This document shows, piece after piece, positions 19,716-28,790 of a stretch of DNA of 44,841 nt. This stretch comes from Oscillospiraceae bacterium (lineage in GTDB: Bacteria > Bacillota > Clostridia > Oscillospirales > CAG-272): the NCBI GenBank assembly GCA_015064965.1, contig SVRG01000006.1:1-44841 (forward strand), given 5' to 3'. The notes below the pieces were generated by a model, which saw only the letters and a list, made by a program, of their open reading frames with translations, made no database searches and was not told where the DNA came from. Each line of letters opens with the position of its first letter. The stretch's first letter is position 1. Position numbers and translations under genes: made by a program.

Positions 19716-20510
19716 ATGTCACAAGGGAGATTTTGCGTTTTGACAGAGTTCTATGACAAAATCGCATATAGCAAATACGGAAACGGCGAAAAGCTGCTTT
19801 TGATTCTGCACGGCTGGGGCTGTAACAAAGAGCTTTTTTCATCCGTTGCGGAGCATCTTTCAAGCGCTTACACCGTTGTTGTTCCCGACCTGCCCGGCTT
19901 TGGCGAAAGCGCAGAGCCAAGTCAGCCGTACTCGGTTGAGGACTGCACTCGCCGCATCATAGATTTTATAAAATATTTAGGTTTTAAAAAAGTTTCGCTA
20001 ATGGGACATTCCTATGGCGGAAGAGTTATTATAAAGATGTTTTCCATCGGAGTGCTCCCCTTTGAAATCGAGCGTGTCTGCCTTGTTGACGCAGCGGGAA
20101 TCAAGCCGAAAAAATCGCTTGGTCAACATCTTTCACTCTTGTTTTATAAGGCTGGACGCAAGGTTTTGTCACTTCCGCCATTCAAAAAGCTGTTCCCCGA
20201 TGCAATCGACAACTGGCGCCGCAAACGCGGCTCTGCCGACTTTAATTCGGCAAGCGAGGTTATGAAAAAAACACTTGTGCTGGCAGTGAACGAAGACCTG
20301 ACAAAATGTTTAAAAAATATAACTGCGCCCACCCTGCTTTTCTGGGGTGACAAGGACGATGCAACACCCTTGTCAGATGCAAAAATCATGGAAAAGCATA
20401 TACCCGACGCAGGGCTTGTCGTGCTTGAAGGCGGCAGCCATTATTCCTTCCTCGAAAACACACCTTTCTTTCTGCGTGTAGCAGATTCATTCTTTTTAAC
20501 GGAGAACTGA
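19716..20510 (+). CDS. Alpha/beta-fold hydrolase
   Basis: LLILHGWGCNKELF, LMGHSYGGRV nucleophile elbow. TTG at 19740 behind an AAGGGAGA RBS is an alternative start. Confidence 0.9.
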   Translation: MSQGRFCVLTEFYDKIAYSKYGNGEKLLLILHGWGCNKELFSSVAEHLSSAYTVVVPDLPGFGESAEPSQPYSVEDCTRRIIDFIKYLGFKKVSLMGHSYGGRVIIKMFSIGVLPFEIERVCLVDAAGIKPKKSLGQHLSLLFYKAGRKVLSLPPFKKLFPDAIDNWRRKRGSADFNSASEVMKKTLVLAVNEDLTKCLKNITAPTLLFWGDKDDATPLSDAKIMEKHIPDAGLVVLEGGSHYSFLENTPFFLRVADSFFLTEN

Positions 20511-20511
20511 T

Positions 20512-22071
20512 ATGGAGATTTCCGCACAGATTTTAGCGTTTGTATCGCTTACATTTTTCGTTATACTTTCAACGCGGTACTTTACGCATATGTTCCAGCT
20601 CAATTCGTACACTGCCAAGGTTCAATTCACTTGGTATATAAACAATTTTTCAAGGCTTATCCCCTGCATTCTTCTGCTTTTTGCAGGCATTGCATGCTCG
20701 TTTTTTCCGTACCGCGAGTATTCATACGCGCACCTTTTATTTGCCATTTCTTCACTGATACTCGCGTTGTGCTACATGCCTAAAAAAGCAAAAAAACCGC
20801 TTGTTTACACCGCGCGCGTAAAGCGTTTGCTTTTCACATTTGCGCTGCTGACAATCGCGCTTTATACTCTTTCAGCCTTTATCGGCAAAGGCAACGGCAT
20901 AATCATCCTCGGCTTTGTTGCACTATTTATTCCTGTTTTAATCATTATTGCAAACGTCATAAACGCCCCGATAGAAGCAATGGTGCGGAACTACTATATC
21001 AATGATGCAAAAAAGATGCTCCGCTCACATTCGCGCCTTAAGATCATCGGCATTACCGGCTCTTTCGGCAAGACAAGTGTTAAATACTACCTGACCGCGC
21101 TCCTTAGCGCAAAATACAATGTGCTAATGACACCGGAAAGCTACAACACCCCCATGGGCGTTGTAAAAACCATACGCTCCTCCCTGCGCGGAACGCATGA
21201 AATATTTGTTTGCGAAATGGGTGCAAAATATGTAGGCGACATCAAAGAACTCTGCGACATCGTGCATCCCGAAAACGGTATTGTAACATCCATCGGCGAG
21301 CAACATCTTGAAAGCTTTGGCTCAATTCAAAATATCATAAACACAAAATACGAGCTTGCGTCGGGCATTCCCGAAGGCGGCAAGTTGTTTATAAACATCT
21401 CAAGCGAAACGGTTGACAAAAACCGTCCAAGCCGCGATGCTGTAACATACGGTCTCACTCCAAATGCAGACTACTACGCAACTGATATCGCCGTTTCCGG
21501 TGCAGGAACGACCTTTACCCTCTGCCACGGCGATGAAAGCGAAACATACCGAACGCGTCTCATCGGCGAAGCAAATGTTGTAAACATTGTCGGCGCGATT
21601 GCGGCTGCAAACGGCGCATACGGCATCGCTCTTTGCGACCTCAAAGGCGCAGTTGCAAACCTCAGATGCGTGCCGCACCGCATGGAACTCATTGACCGCG
21701 GCGGCATGATTATTATTGACGATGCATTCAACTCAAACCCAGCAGGTGCCGCGGCAGCCCTGCGCACCGTCGGACTTTTTGATGCAGTAAAAATCATCGT
21801 AACTCCCGGCATGATCGAGCTTGGCGAAAAAAGCGACGAGCTTAACGCCGCACTCGGCAAAAATGCGGCTGCAGTCTGCGACTACATCGTTGCAGTGGGC
21901 GAGCGCCAGGCAAAGCCCATAGTAAGCGGAGCAAAAGAAGCAGGCTTTGACGAAAACAAAATCTATGTCGCAAAAACATTCAATGATGCAATGGCATTTG
22001 TAAATTCCATAAATTCCGGCACAAAGAAAAAGGTTGTTTTGCTTGAAAACGACCTTCCCGATAACTTCTGA
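20512..22071 (+). CDS. murF: UDP-N-acetylmuramoyl-tripeptide--D-alanyl-D-alanine ligase (MurF)
   Basis: Mur-ligase ATP motif GITGSFGKTSVKYYL, EMGAKYVGDIKELC, IIDDAFNSNPAG; extra N-terminal TM segments. Confidence 0.88.
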   Translation: MEISAQILAFVSLTFFVILSTRYFTHMFQLNSYTAKVQFTWYINNFSRLIPCILLLFAGIACSFFPYREYSYAHLLFAISSLILALCYMPKKAKKPLVYTARVKRLLFTFALLTIALYTLSAFIGKGNGIIILGFVALFIPVLIIIANVINAPIEAMVRNYYINDAKKMLRSHSRLKIIGITGSFGKTSVKYYLTALLSAKYNVLMTPESYNTPMGVVKTIRSSLRGTHEIFVCEMGAKYVGDIKELCDIVHPENGIVTSIGEQHLESFGSIQNIINTKYELASGIPEGGKLFINISSETVDKNRPSRDAVTYGLTPNADYYATDIAVSGAGTTFTLCHGDESETYRTRLIGEANVVNIVGAIAAANGAYGIALCDLKGAVANLRCVPHRMELIDRGGMIIIDDAFNSNPAGAAAALRTVGLFDAVKIIVTPGMIELGEKSDELNAALGKNAAAVCDYIVAVGERQAKPIVSGAKEAGFDENKIYVAKTFNDAMAFVNSINSGTKKKVVLLENDLPDNF

Positions 22072-22084
22072 TAAGGAGAAACCT

Positions 22085-23266
22085 ATGAAAATTCAGCTTG
22101 GAGTTATGTTCGGCGGCAATTCCACCGAGCATGAGATCTCGATAATTTCTGCGGTGCAGGCAATGCTCTCGCTCAACCGTGAAAAGTATGACGTGATTCC
22201 CTTTTATATCACAAAAGACAGCCGTTTTTACACCGGCGATGCGCTTTTTGAAATCAAAAATTACAAAGACATCCCCGCACTTCTTAAAACTTGTACCGAA
22301 GTTACACTCATAAAAGAGAATGACGTTGCGGCAATCTACAAGCTACCGCTCTCCACATTCGGCAAAAAGCGTATCGGTACAGTAGAAGTTGCATTCCCCA
22401 TAGTTCACGGTACAAACACCGAGGACGGTGTGCTTGCCGGCTACATTGAGATGCTCGGACTTCCCTACGTTGGCTGCGACGTTGCATCAAGTGCACTCGG
22501 AATGGACAAATTTGCCATGAAAGCGATATTCAAAGAATACGGAATACCTGTCCTTGATTCAAAGATTTATACCACTCCCGACTATGAAAGCGGCGAAGAG
22601 CTTATCAAAAAAATCGAAGTTGCGTTCACCTACCCCGTAATTGTAAAACCTGTCAACCTCGGCTCGTCCATCGGTATTTCCGTAGCCGCCGACCGCGAAG
22701 CACTTGTAAAATCGCTTGACACCGCATTCTCATTTGCCGAAGTTGTTTTGGTTGAGCGCGCAATAACCAACCTCCGCGAGATAAACTGCTCCGTGCTCGG
22801 CGACCGCTTCTCTGCAGAAGCCTCCGAATGCGAGGAGCCTGTAAGCGGCGACGAGATCCTCTCTTTTGAGGACAAATACATCTCCGGCGCAAAGAGCGGC
22901 GGAGCAAAAGGAATGGCAAGCGTAAAGCGTAAAATCCCCGCCCCCATCTCTCCGGAAATGCGCGAGGAAATCCGTCAAATGGCAGTAAAAGCATTCAAAG
23001 CTCTCGGTTGTTCCGGCGTTTCGCGCATTGACTTTATGATCGACTGCGACGAAAACAAGGTGTACTTAAACGAAATCAACACAATACCGGGCTCACTTTC
23101 CTTCTACCTCTGGGAGCCGCTCGGTGTGAAATACTGCGACCTCCTTGACCGCATGATAGACCTCGCTATGAAGCGCCAGCGCGCAAGGGCAAACCTCACA
23201 TTCTCGTTTACAAGCAATGTGCTTTCGGGCATATCCCTCGGCGGCGCAAAAGGCAGCAAAATGTAA
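22085..23266 (+). CDS. ddl: D-alanine--D-alanine ligase
   Basis: GVMFGGNSTEHEISIISA, VKPVNLGSSIGIS, YLNEINTIPGSLSFYLWE; start at MKIQLG. Confidence 0.95.
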   Translation: MKIQLGVMFGGNSTEHEISIISAVQAMLSLNREKYDVIPFYITKDSRFYTGDALFEIKNYKDIPALLKTCTEVTLIKENDVAAIYKLPLSTFGKKRIGTVEVAFPIVHGTNTEDGVLAGYIEMLGLPYVGCDVASSALGMDKFAMKAIFKEYGIPVLDSKIYTTPDYESGEELIKKIEVAFTYPVIVKPVNLGSSIGISVAADREALVKSLDTAFSFAEVVLVERAITNLREINCSVLGDRFSAEASECEEPVSGDEILSFEDKYISGAKSGGAKGMASVKRKIPAPISPEMREEIRQMAVKAFKALGCSGVSRIDFMIDCDENKVYLNEINTIPGSLSFYLWEPLGVKYCDLLDRMIDLAMKRQRARANLTFSFTSNVLSGISLGGAKGSKM

Positions 23267-23270
23267 AAGC

Positions 23271-23300
23271 AAACGGCATCAAAAATGATGCCGTTTTTTA
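23271..23300 (+). terminator. Intrinsic terminator after ddl
   Basis: AAACGGCATC-aaaaat-GATGCCGTTTTTT. Confidence 0.8.
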
Positions 23301-23383
23301 TTTTGTAAATTTTTATATCTGCATAAAAAACATTTTCCATGGCAAAACTACCTTTGCAAAAACATTTGAAAGGATTTCTTACC

Positions 23384-24139
23384 ATGGAACAGAAAAACAA
23401 CGAGCAAAAAACCGCACAGATTTTATACATTACTATCATTATGGTTTTGCTTATCATGGCTCTGACGGTAGGGCTTGTCACCGCGGCAAACAGAGGTAAA
23501 ACTCCCGTAGTGACAACCGATGCAAGCGCAGAAAACACAACAAGAGTACCGGCGGTTACAACAAAACTGCCTGCAATTACCACTGCCATTACTACCAAAA
23601 AAGAGCCTGCAGTTACTACAGCACCAAAGCCAAGTACTCTGACTCCTCCCGCACTTACTACAGAGGCAAAACCAACAATTATAGAACCAGCCGAACCTTC
23701 GCTCCCCGAATTTATTATGCCCACTCTCGGCGCAGTATCAAAAAAATTCTCCATTGACACCCTCGTTTACTCAAACACAATGGAGGACTATCGTACCCAC
23801 AACGGGATTGACATTTCCTGCGGAAGCGGAAGTGCAGTCTGCGCCGCGGCAGACGGCATCATCACCGAAGTATACGAGCATCCGATGATGGGCTACACAG
23901 TAGTTATCTCGCACGATGCCGATGCAAAAACCGTATATCAGAATCTTGCGGAAGAAATTATCGTTTCTGTAGGTGACACAGTAAAGCGCGGCGAAGTCAT
24001 TGGCGCAGTGGGCGAAAGTGCACTCATAGAAATCGCAGAAGAACCGCATCTGCACTTTGAAATGTGCATCGCAGACGAGCGCGTAAACCCTGCCGACTAT
24101 ATCTCCAGCGCTACAGAAACATTTTTCTATGAAGAATAA
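23384..24139 (+). CDS. Membrane-anchored M23 (LytM) peptidase, SpoIIQ-like
   Basis: N-terminal TM helix, T/P-rich linker, M23 motifs RTHNGIDISCGSGSAVCAAADG and HLHFEM. Start at MEQKNN (23384) with AAAGGA RBS. Confidence 0.85.
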   Translation: MEQKNNEQKTAQILYITIIMVLLIMALTVGLVTAANRGKTPVVTTDASAENTTRVPAVTTKLPAITTAITTKKEPAVTTAPKPSTLTPPALTTEAKPTIIEPAEPSLPEFIMPTLGAVSKKFSIDTLVYSNTMEDYRTHNGIDISCGSGSAVCAAADGIITEVYEHPMMGYTVVISHDADAKTVYQNLAEEIIVSVGDTVKRGEVIGAVGESALIEIAEEPHLHFEMCIADERVNPADYISSATETFFYEE

Positions 24140-24179
24140 ATAAAAACCGCCCAAACGGCGGTTTTTATTTATTCTTCAT
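24129..24179. terminator. Bidirectional terminator, 23-bp perfect inverted repeat spanning both convergent stop codons
   Basis: ATGAAGAATAAATAAAAACCGCC-caaac-GGCGGTTTTTATTTATTCTTCAT. Confidence 0.9.
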
Positions 24180-25425
24180 CTTCCTCTTTTGGAAGTTCAT
24201 TAACAGTTACGCACACTTCTTCAACCAGAATGTCTTCCATTGAGGTTATTTCAACGTGCAGGTTCTTGTAGTCAAACGCCATTCCAACCTCAGGAGTCTG
24301 CTCAAGCACCTCGGCGCACCATCCGCCAACGGTGTTGCAATCCGACTCAAAGTCGCGGTCGTCAACATCAAGCTCATCAAACATATCATAAACATTCATC
24401 TCGCCGAGAACCTTGTATGTGCCGTCCCCATTTTCTTTGATACTTATGATAATTTCATCGCTTTCGTCCCAGATATCGCCAACGATCTGCTCAAGGATAT
24501 CTTCCATTGTAACGATACCCAGCGTTCCGCCGTACTCATCAAGCACGACAACTATCTGCACCTTGTCTTCACGCATGGTTTCAAGCGCTGTAGGAAGTTT
24601 AACAGTGCCGGGCATAAAAAGCGGCTCACGCATAACATCCTCTACGGTTGTTTCGTGATTTATCGCATACTGCTTGTAGTAGTGATTGATATTGAGCATA
24701 CCGACAATATTGTCAATATTCTCTTTATATACAGGGAGTCTGCTGTAACGCGAGGAATTGATAACCTTTAAATTCTCCGCAATACTGTCATCAACATCAA
24801 GCGCAACAACGTCCTTGCGGTGAGTGATTATCTCTGAAAGAGTGATGTCCGAAAACTCAATAGCGTTTTGCAAAAGGTCGCTCTTGTCTTCGTCAATGCC
24901 GCCATCTTCCTCGGCGGTTTCGATAATGGTAACAAGTTCGCTTTCTGTAACGGTGTCATCCGACTTACCCCAGATCAGCGAGAAAAGTTGAGTGATCTTA
25001 GCAACAACAAACGAAACCGGCGAAAACACTATGATGAAAATCATCAAAGGATATGCCATCCAAAGAGAAAACCTCTCAGTATTGCGTTTGAATATAACCT
25101 TTGGCAAAATCTCACCAAAGATAATTATAAGCACGGTAATTATCGTAGTGGAAACAGCAACAAACGATGCGTTTCCGCCAGCGAGATTATATGCTATAGT
25201 GGTTGCTATCGACGACATTGCAATATTTACAATATTATTGCCGATAAGCAAAGTGATAAGCGTTTTTTCAAACTTGTCGCAAATCTTTACGGCAAGTGCC
25301 GCCACGCGATTTCCGTCATCGGCAAACTGCTTTAAGCGTATGCGGTTAACCGCTGTATACGCAATTTCGCTGCCGGAGAAAAAGGCGGAAAAAAGAATAA
25401 GGATCACTATAAGTACATATTCCAT
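24169..25425 (-). CDS. CNNM/CorC-type membrane protein (DUF21-CBS-CorC_HlyC)
   Basis: N-terminal DUF21 TM domain, CBS pair (RYSRLPVYKENIDNIVGMLNI), VVLDEYGGTLGIVTMEDILEQIVGDIWDE. Confidence 0.93.
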   Translation of the reverse strand: MEYVLIVILILFSAFFSGSEIAYTAVNRIRLKQFADDGNRVAALAVKICDKFEKTLITLLIGNNIVNIAMSSIATTIAYNLAGGNASFVAVSTTIITVLIIIFGEILPKVIFKRNTERFSLWMAYPLMIFIIVFSPVSFVVAKITQLFSLIWGKSDDTVTESELVTIIETAEEDGGIDEDKSDLLQNAIEFSDITLSEIITHRKDVVALDVDDSIAENLKVINSSRYSRLPVYKENIDNIVGMLNINHYYKQYAINHETTVEDVMREPLFMPGTVKLPTALETMREDKVQIVVVLDEYGGTLGIVTMEDILEQIVGDIWDESDEIIISIKENGDGTYKVLGEMNVYDMFDELDVDDRDFESDCNTVGGWCAEVLEQTPEVGMAFDYKNLHVEITSMEDILVEEVCVTVNELPKEEDEE

Positions 25426-26717
25426 TATTCAATCTCCTCCTTTGCTTCTTCTTCGTTATCGCAAAGGCGAATCTTTACCGAGGCAAGAGTTGTTCCGTCT
25501 TCGATTTCTCCTGCCATAACAGCAAGATTGTCAAAAGTAAAGCCCCCGTCCTCTTCAAGCTCTGCTTCATTTTCGGCAAGCACACCGCGGAGCCATGCTT
25601 CAAGAGTCTTTTTCTGTATATCTGTCGGTATTTGTCCTTCGTATCCAATACGCGCAAGCGCGTCGCGCACCTTCATCTTTGGAGAAATACTGAAATAGTT
25701 GCCGCCGAGTTTGATAAAATCCTCATCATACTCGTCATATTCATCCCAGATCTCGCCAACAATTTCTTCAAGAAAGTCCTCAATAGTGGCAATACCGACA
25801 GTGGTGTCGCCATCACGCACAACAAGAAACTGCTGCTTACCCTTGCTCATTTCCTTAAAGAGGTCATCAATTGGCGCATCGGGCGAAGAAAATTTAGGTG
25901 CAATAAGTACGCGGCGGAGATTTACATGTCCGCGGCGAAGGTATGTGCGCAAGTATTCACGAACAGAAAGCACGCCGACAACATGGTCAACATCTCCGTC
26001 ATAAACAAGCAAGCGCGAAAAACCGGTGGTTTTTACTGTTTCAAGGATTTTTGCAGGATTTTCATGAAGTTCAATGCCGAAGATATCCTCGCGCATTGTC
26101 ATAACATCCTCTACAGGGGTCTTGGTAAACTCTACCGCGCCCTGCAAAAGGTCGGCCTGCTCTTCATCAAGCGAGCCGCTCTCCTCAACAGAATCTATGA
26201 TGGTTTCAAGTTCCTCTTCGGTCATTCGAGTATCTTCCACACCGCCGAAAAGTTTTGAGATCCAGTCGCTGAGTTTACTGAATATAAATGAAATCGGTGC
26301 CAAAAGCTTCATAAGCGCGCCAAGCGTGCCGGAATAAGCAAGCGCCGTGCTCTCGCTATTTGCATTAGCAAAACTTTTGGGTAACACTTCAGCAAAAAGA
26401 AGCACAACCACTGTTGTTACAAGCGTTGCAATAAACGGATTTGACTTGCCTAAAAAGTCAATTACAGCAAGAGTTGCAACAGACGAACAAACTGTATGAA
26501 CAACATTGTTACCGACAAGGATGGTAATAAGCGCATCGTCAAAATGATTGGCAATATACAAAGCCTTCTTTGCCTTTTTATTGCCGTCTTCCGATAAATT
26601 TTTAAGTCTGATTTTGTTAGCTCTGGCGTAAGCGCTCTCCGCGCTTGCAAAATATGCGCCGCAAGCAACAAGCAGCAGGCAGAAAAGTACTTTTATACTC
26701 CCGGCTCCCGCGTCCAT
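25425..26717 (-). CDS. Second CNNM/CorC-type membrane protein (tandem paralogue)
   Basis: Same architecture: FSRLLVYDGDVDHVVGVLSV, TTVGIATIEDFLEEIVGEIWDEYDE. Confidence 0.92.
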   Translation of the reverse strand: MDAGAGSIKVLFCLLLVACGAYFASAESAYARANKIRLKNLSEDGNKKAKKALYIANHFDDALITILVGNNVVHTVCSSVATLAVIDFLGKSNPFIATLVTTVVVLLFAEVLPKSFANANSESTALAYSGTLGALMKLLAPISFIFSKLSDWISKLFGGVEDTRMTEEELETIIDSVEESGSLDEEQADLLQGAVEFTKTPVEDVMTMREDIFGIELHENPAKILETVKTTGFSRLLVYDGDVDHVVGVLSVREYLRTYLRRGHVNLRRVLIAPKFSSPDAPIDDLFKEMSKGKQQFLVVRDGDTTVGIATIEDFLEEIVGEIWDEYDEYDEDFIKLGGNYFSISPKMKVRDALARIGYEGQIPTDIQKKTLEAWLRGVLAENEAELEEDGGFTFDNLAVMAGEIEDGTTLASVKIRLCDNEEEAKEEIE

Positions 26718-26737
26718 TTAAAATACCAACTCCTTAA

Positions 26738-26768
26738 ATCTAAATTTAGATATACTTTTAGTATATCT
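26738..26768. promoter_or_regulatory. Overlapping palindromes ATCTAAATTTAGAT and AGATATAC-tttta-GTATATCT upstream of the CorC tandem
   Basis: Exact dyad symmetries 21-51 nt upstream of the 26717 start codon. Confidence 0.45.
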
Positions 26769-26914
26769 CTTTCTGCCACCAGTGTCAAGGCAAGCAAAAG
26801 CGAGAAAAACAAAGAAAAACGGCGAAAATCAAAGATTTGCGCCGTTTTAAAAGTTTGAAAACTCGTTTTTTCGGAGATAACCGCCCAAATTTGCCCAAAA
26901 ACCGAAAGTTTCTA

Positions 26915-27874
26915 TTACTTATATAACATCACTATAACTCCGCTTGCATTATCGCCCGAAACTGTGCAGGATGCATCCTTTGGGATCTCGATTTTAACGC
27001 TGTCCGACACTCCGTCAAGCATTACATAAAAGCACTCATAATCAACACCGTCATACGAGAACGAAAGGTGCTTGTCGCCGTACATATGTCTTTGAAGCAG
27101 CCCTACATATTCATCAAGTGTAAGTCCGTTTTCGTCAATATAAGCAGAGTGCCCCTTTCCCACGTATCTGAAGTGGTCATTGTCGCTTCCCGGATAGCGC
27201 AAAATGTATCCGTATTTTGCGCAGTTTTCATAAATCCAATCGTATGGCGCTCCAGCCGCATCCAGTGCTGTCGGGGTACCGTCATAGATATTCATATCAA
27301 AAGCATATCCGGTAAGATGCTCGCTGACGCATTTTTCGCTTGGAGCATCAAAATGTGCCATGCGCAAGTGATAGTTGCCGTTTCCGGTCTCCTTGTAGAA
27401 AGCATTGAACATCTCTTCGGCGGCATCAAACGCCGCACGCTCAAGCTTTATAGAATTATCCACGATTTTGTAGCAGCGTGACTTTGCTCCAAGCAAGGTT
27501 ACAATGTCCGCGCCGGTAGCGCGGTATGCCCTGTCAGCGTCCTCGGTAACTATAATAAGCGAGCCACTATACATCTGATCTTTTTTTATCTCAAGGGCAA
27601 TCCGCTCTGCCCCCTCATAAAACGAGCCGCTTGCAACCGGAACTTCCTCGGTTACCGTCTGTGTCTCTGCCACTGTTGTAACAACGCTATCCGTTGTTTC
27701 AATCGGCGAATAGTCCTGCGAAAGTTTATATATTGCCCAACCTATAAGTGCCCAGACCGCAACTATGGTTAAGCATACAAATGCTATGATAAAAGTTTTA
27801 AATTTCTTGGTGCGTTTCATATACTGACGCTTTTTAGCAAGCAAATGCGCATCCGGTTCTTCGCGGTAATTCAT
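26915..27874 (-). CDS. M15 family D-alanyl-D-alanine carboxypeptidase (VanY-like)
   Basis: N-terminal TM helix; SEHLTGYAFDMNIYDG and NDHFRYVGKGHSAYI motifs. Confidence 0.88.
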   Translation of the reverse strand: MNYREEPDAHLLAKKRQYMKRTKKFKTFIIAFVCLTIVAVWALIGWAIYKLSQDYSPIETTDSVVTTVAETQTVTEEVPVASGSFYEGAERIALEIKKDQMYSGSLIIVTEDADRAYRATGADIVTLLGAKSRCYKIVDNSIKLERAAFDAAEEMFNAFYKETGNGNYHLRMAHFDAPSEKCVSEHLTGYAFDMNIYDGTPTALDAAGAPYDWIYENCAKYGYILRYPGSDNDHFRYVGKGHSAYIDENGLTLDEYVGLLQRHMYGDKHLSFSYDGVDYECFYVMLDGVSDSVKIEIPKDASCTVSGDNASGVIVMLYK

Positions 27875-27975
27875 CTGTTATCCCCCATACGTTATTCTTT
27901 TTTAATTTTACCATAATTCAAACTATGTGTAAATAGAAATAATCATGTATTTTCCCTGTTTTGCACAAAATCCAG

Positions 27976-28004
27976 TTGACATTTTGGAATTATTAGGTTA
28001 TACT
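27976..28004 (+). promoter_or_regulatory. Sigma-A-like promoter TTGACA-17 nt-TATACT for the pqqD/S26 pair
   Basis: Consensus -35, 17-nt spacer and near-consensus -10, ~40 nt upstream of the start codon. Confidence 0.7.
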
Positions 28005-28044
28005 GTGATATAGTATAAGGAAAAGTGTGCGCAAGGAGTATGTT

Positions 28045-28308
28045 ATGAAGATTAAAGAAGGATACATCGTTAGAAAAATCGGCAGCAAATTTTATGCAGT
28101 TTCCGCTGCACGTGCGGCAGAAGGCGCAGGAATGATAGCACTTAATGAGACCGGTGCTTTTATCTGGGATCTCCTCAAAGAGGAAAACACTGTTGAGGCA
28201 ATTGCAAAGGCTCTTACCGAAAGATACGAAGGTCTCGATATCGAAACCGCTACCAAAGACACCGAAGCATACATCGGTATGCTCAAGGAGGCAGGCGCAC
28301 TTGCGTGA
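28045..28308 (+). CDS. PqqD family (RRE-like) protein
   Basis: MKIKEGYIVRKIGSKFYAVSAARAAEGAGMIALNETGAFIWDLLKEENTVEAIAKALTERYEG matches the PqqD pattern; start at 28045. Confidence 0.88.
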   Translation: MKIKEGYIVRKIGSKFYAVSAARAAEGAGMIALNETGAFIWDLLKEENTVEAIAKALTERYEGLDIETATKDTEAYIGMLKEAGALA

Positions 28309-28765
28309 GCTTGTTGATTTGGACGAGCTCTACCCGCTTATAAAAGAAGTTATAGAAAGCGGCGGAGAGTTTCGTTTTTACCCTCGCGGTACAAGTATGG
28401 AACCTCTTTTGCACCAAGGCGACGATTCGGTTGTACTTGCAGCGCCAGACAGTATATCCGCAGGCGATGTGCTGTTTTACAAGCGTGAAAACGGCATGTT
28501 TGTACTCCATAGGCTAATAGAGATACGCCGTGGAACATACACCATGTGCGGCGATAATCAAAAAGAACTTGAACACGGCATAAAGCCGTCACAGGTCATT
28601 GCGAAAATGGTTGGCTATTACAAGGGCGAAACATACCACAGCGTTAACGAGGCGGATTATCTTGAGTACGCAAAAAAGAAGATTTCAAGATTTCCGTACC
28701 ACCAGCGCAATCCAAAAATTCTTGCAGTCCTGGTAAAAATAAAAAAATTGCTTAAAAAAAGCTGA
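28301..28765 (+). CDS. S24/S26-family peptidase (signal-peptidase-like, no apparent TM helix), probable TTG start
   Basis: FYPRGTSMEPLL (Ser motif), GDVLFYKRENGMFVLHRLIEI (His-type motif), YTMCGDNQ. AAGGAGG at 28285-28291 precedes TTG 28301; 8-nt overlap with pqqD. Confidence 0.82.
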   Translation: MRELVDLDELYPLIKEVIESGGEFRFYPRGTSMEPLLHQGDDSVVLAAPDSISAGDVLFYKRENGMFVLHRLIEIRRGTYTMCGDNQKELEHGIKPSQVIAKMVGYYKGETYHSVNEADYLEYAKKKISRFPYHQRNPKILAVLVKIKKLLKKS

Positions 28766-28790
28766 ACTTAATGTTCAGCTTTTCTTTTTT
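28757..28790. terminator. Convergent terminator between the S26-like gene and the spoVAF-like gene
   Basis: AAAAGCTGAAC-ttaat-GTTCAGCTTTTCTTTTTT. Confidence 0.85.

Noticed and set aside
23104-23760. 218 aa minus-strand ORF across ddl and the M23 gene
   Set aside because: Val/Ala/Thr-rich composition is the reverse reading of the PAVTT-coding linker; no independent support.
24169-26717. 'Hemolysin' label for the CorC-family proteins
   Set aside because: Family architecture indicates CNNM/CorC metal-transport-type proteins; a haemolytic role is not supported.
26915-27874. VanY-like gene near ddl and murF as a vancomycin-resistance locus
   Set aside because: No vanH/vanA/vanX/vanRS genes; ordinary peptidoglycan-maturation enzymes explain it.
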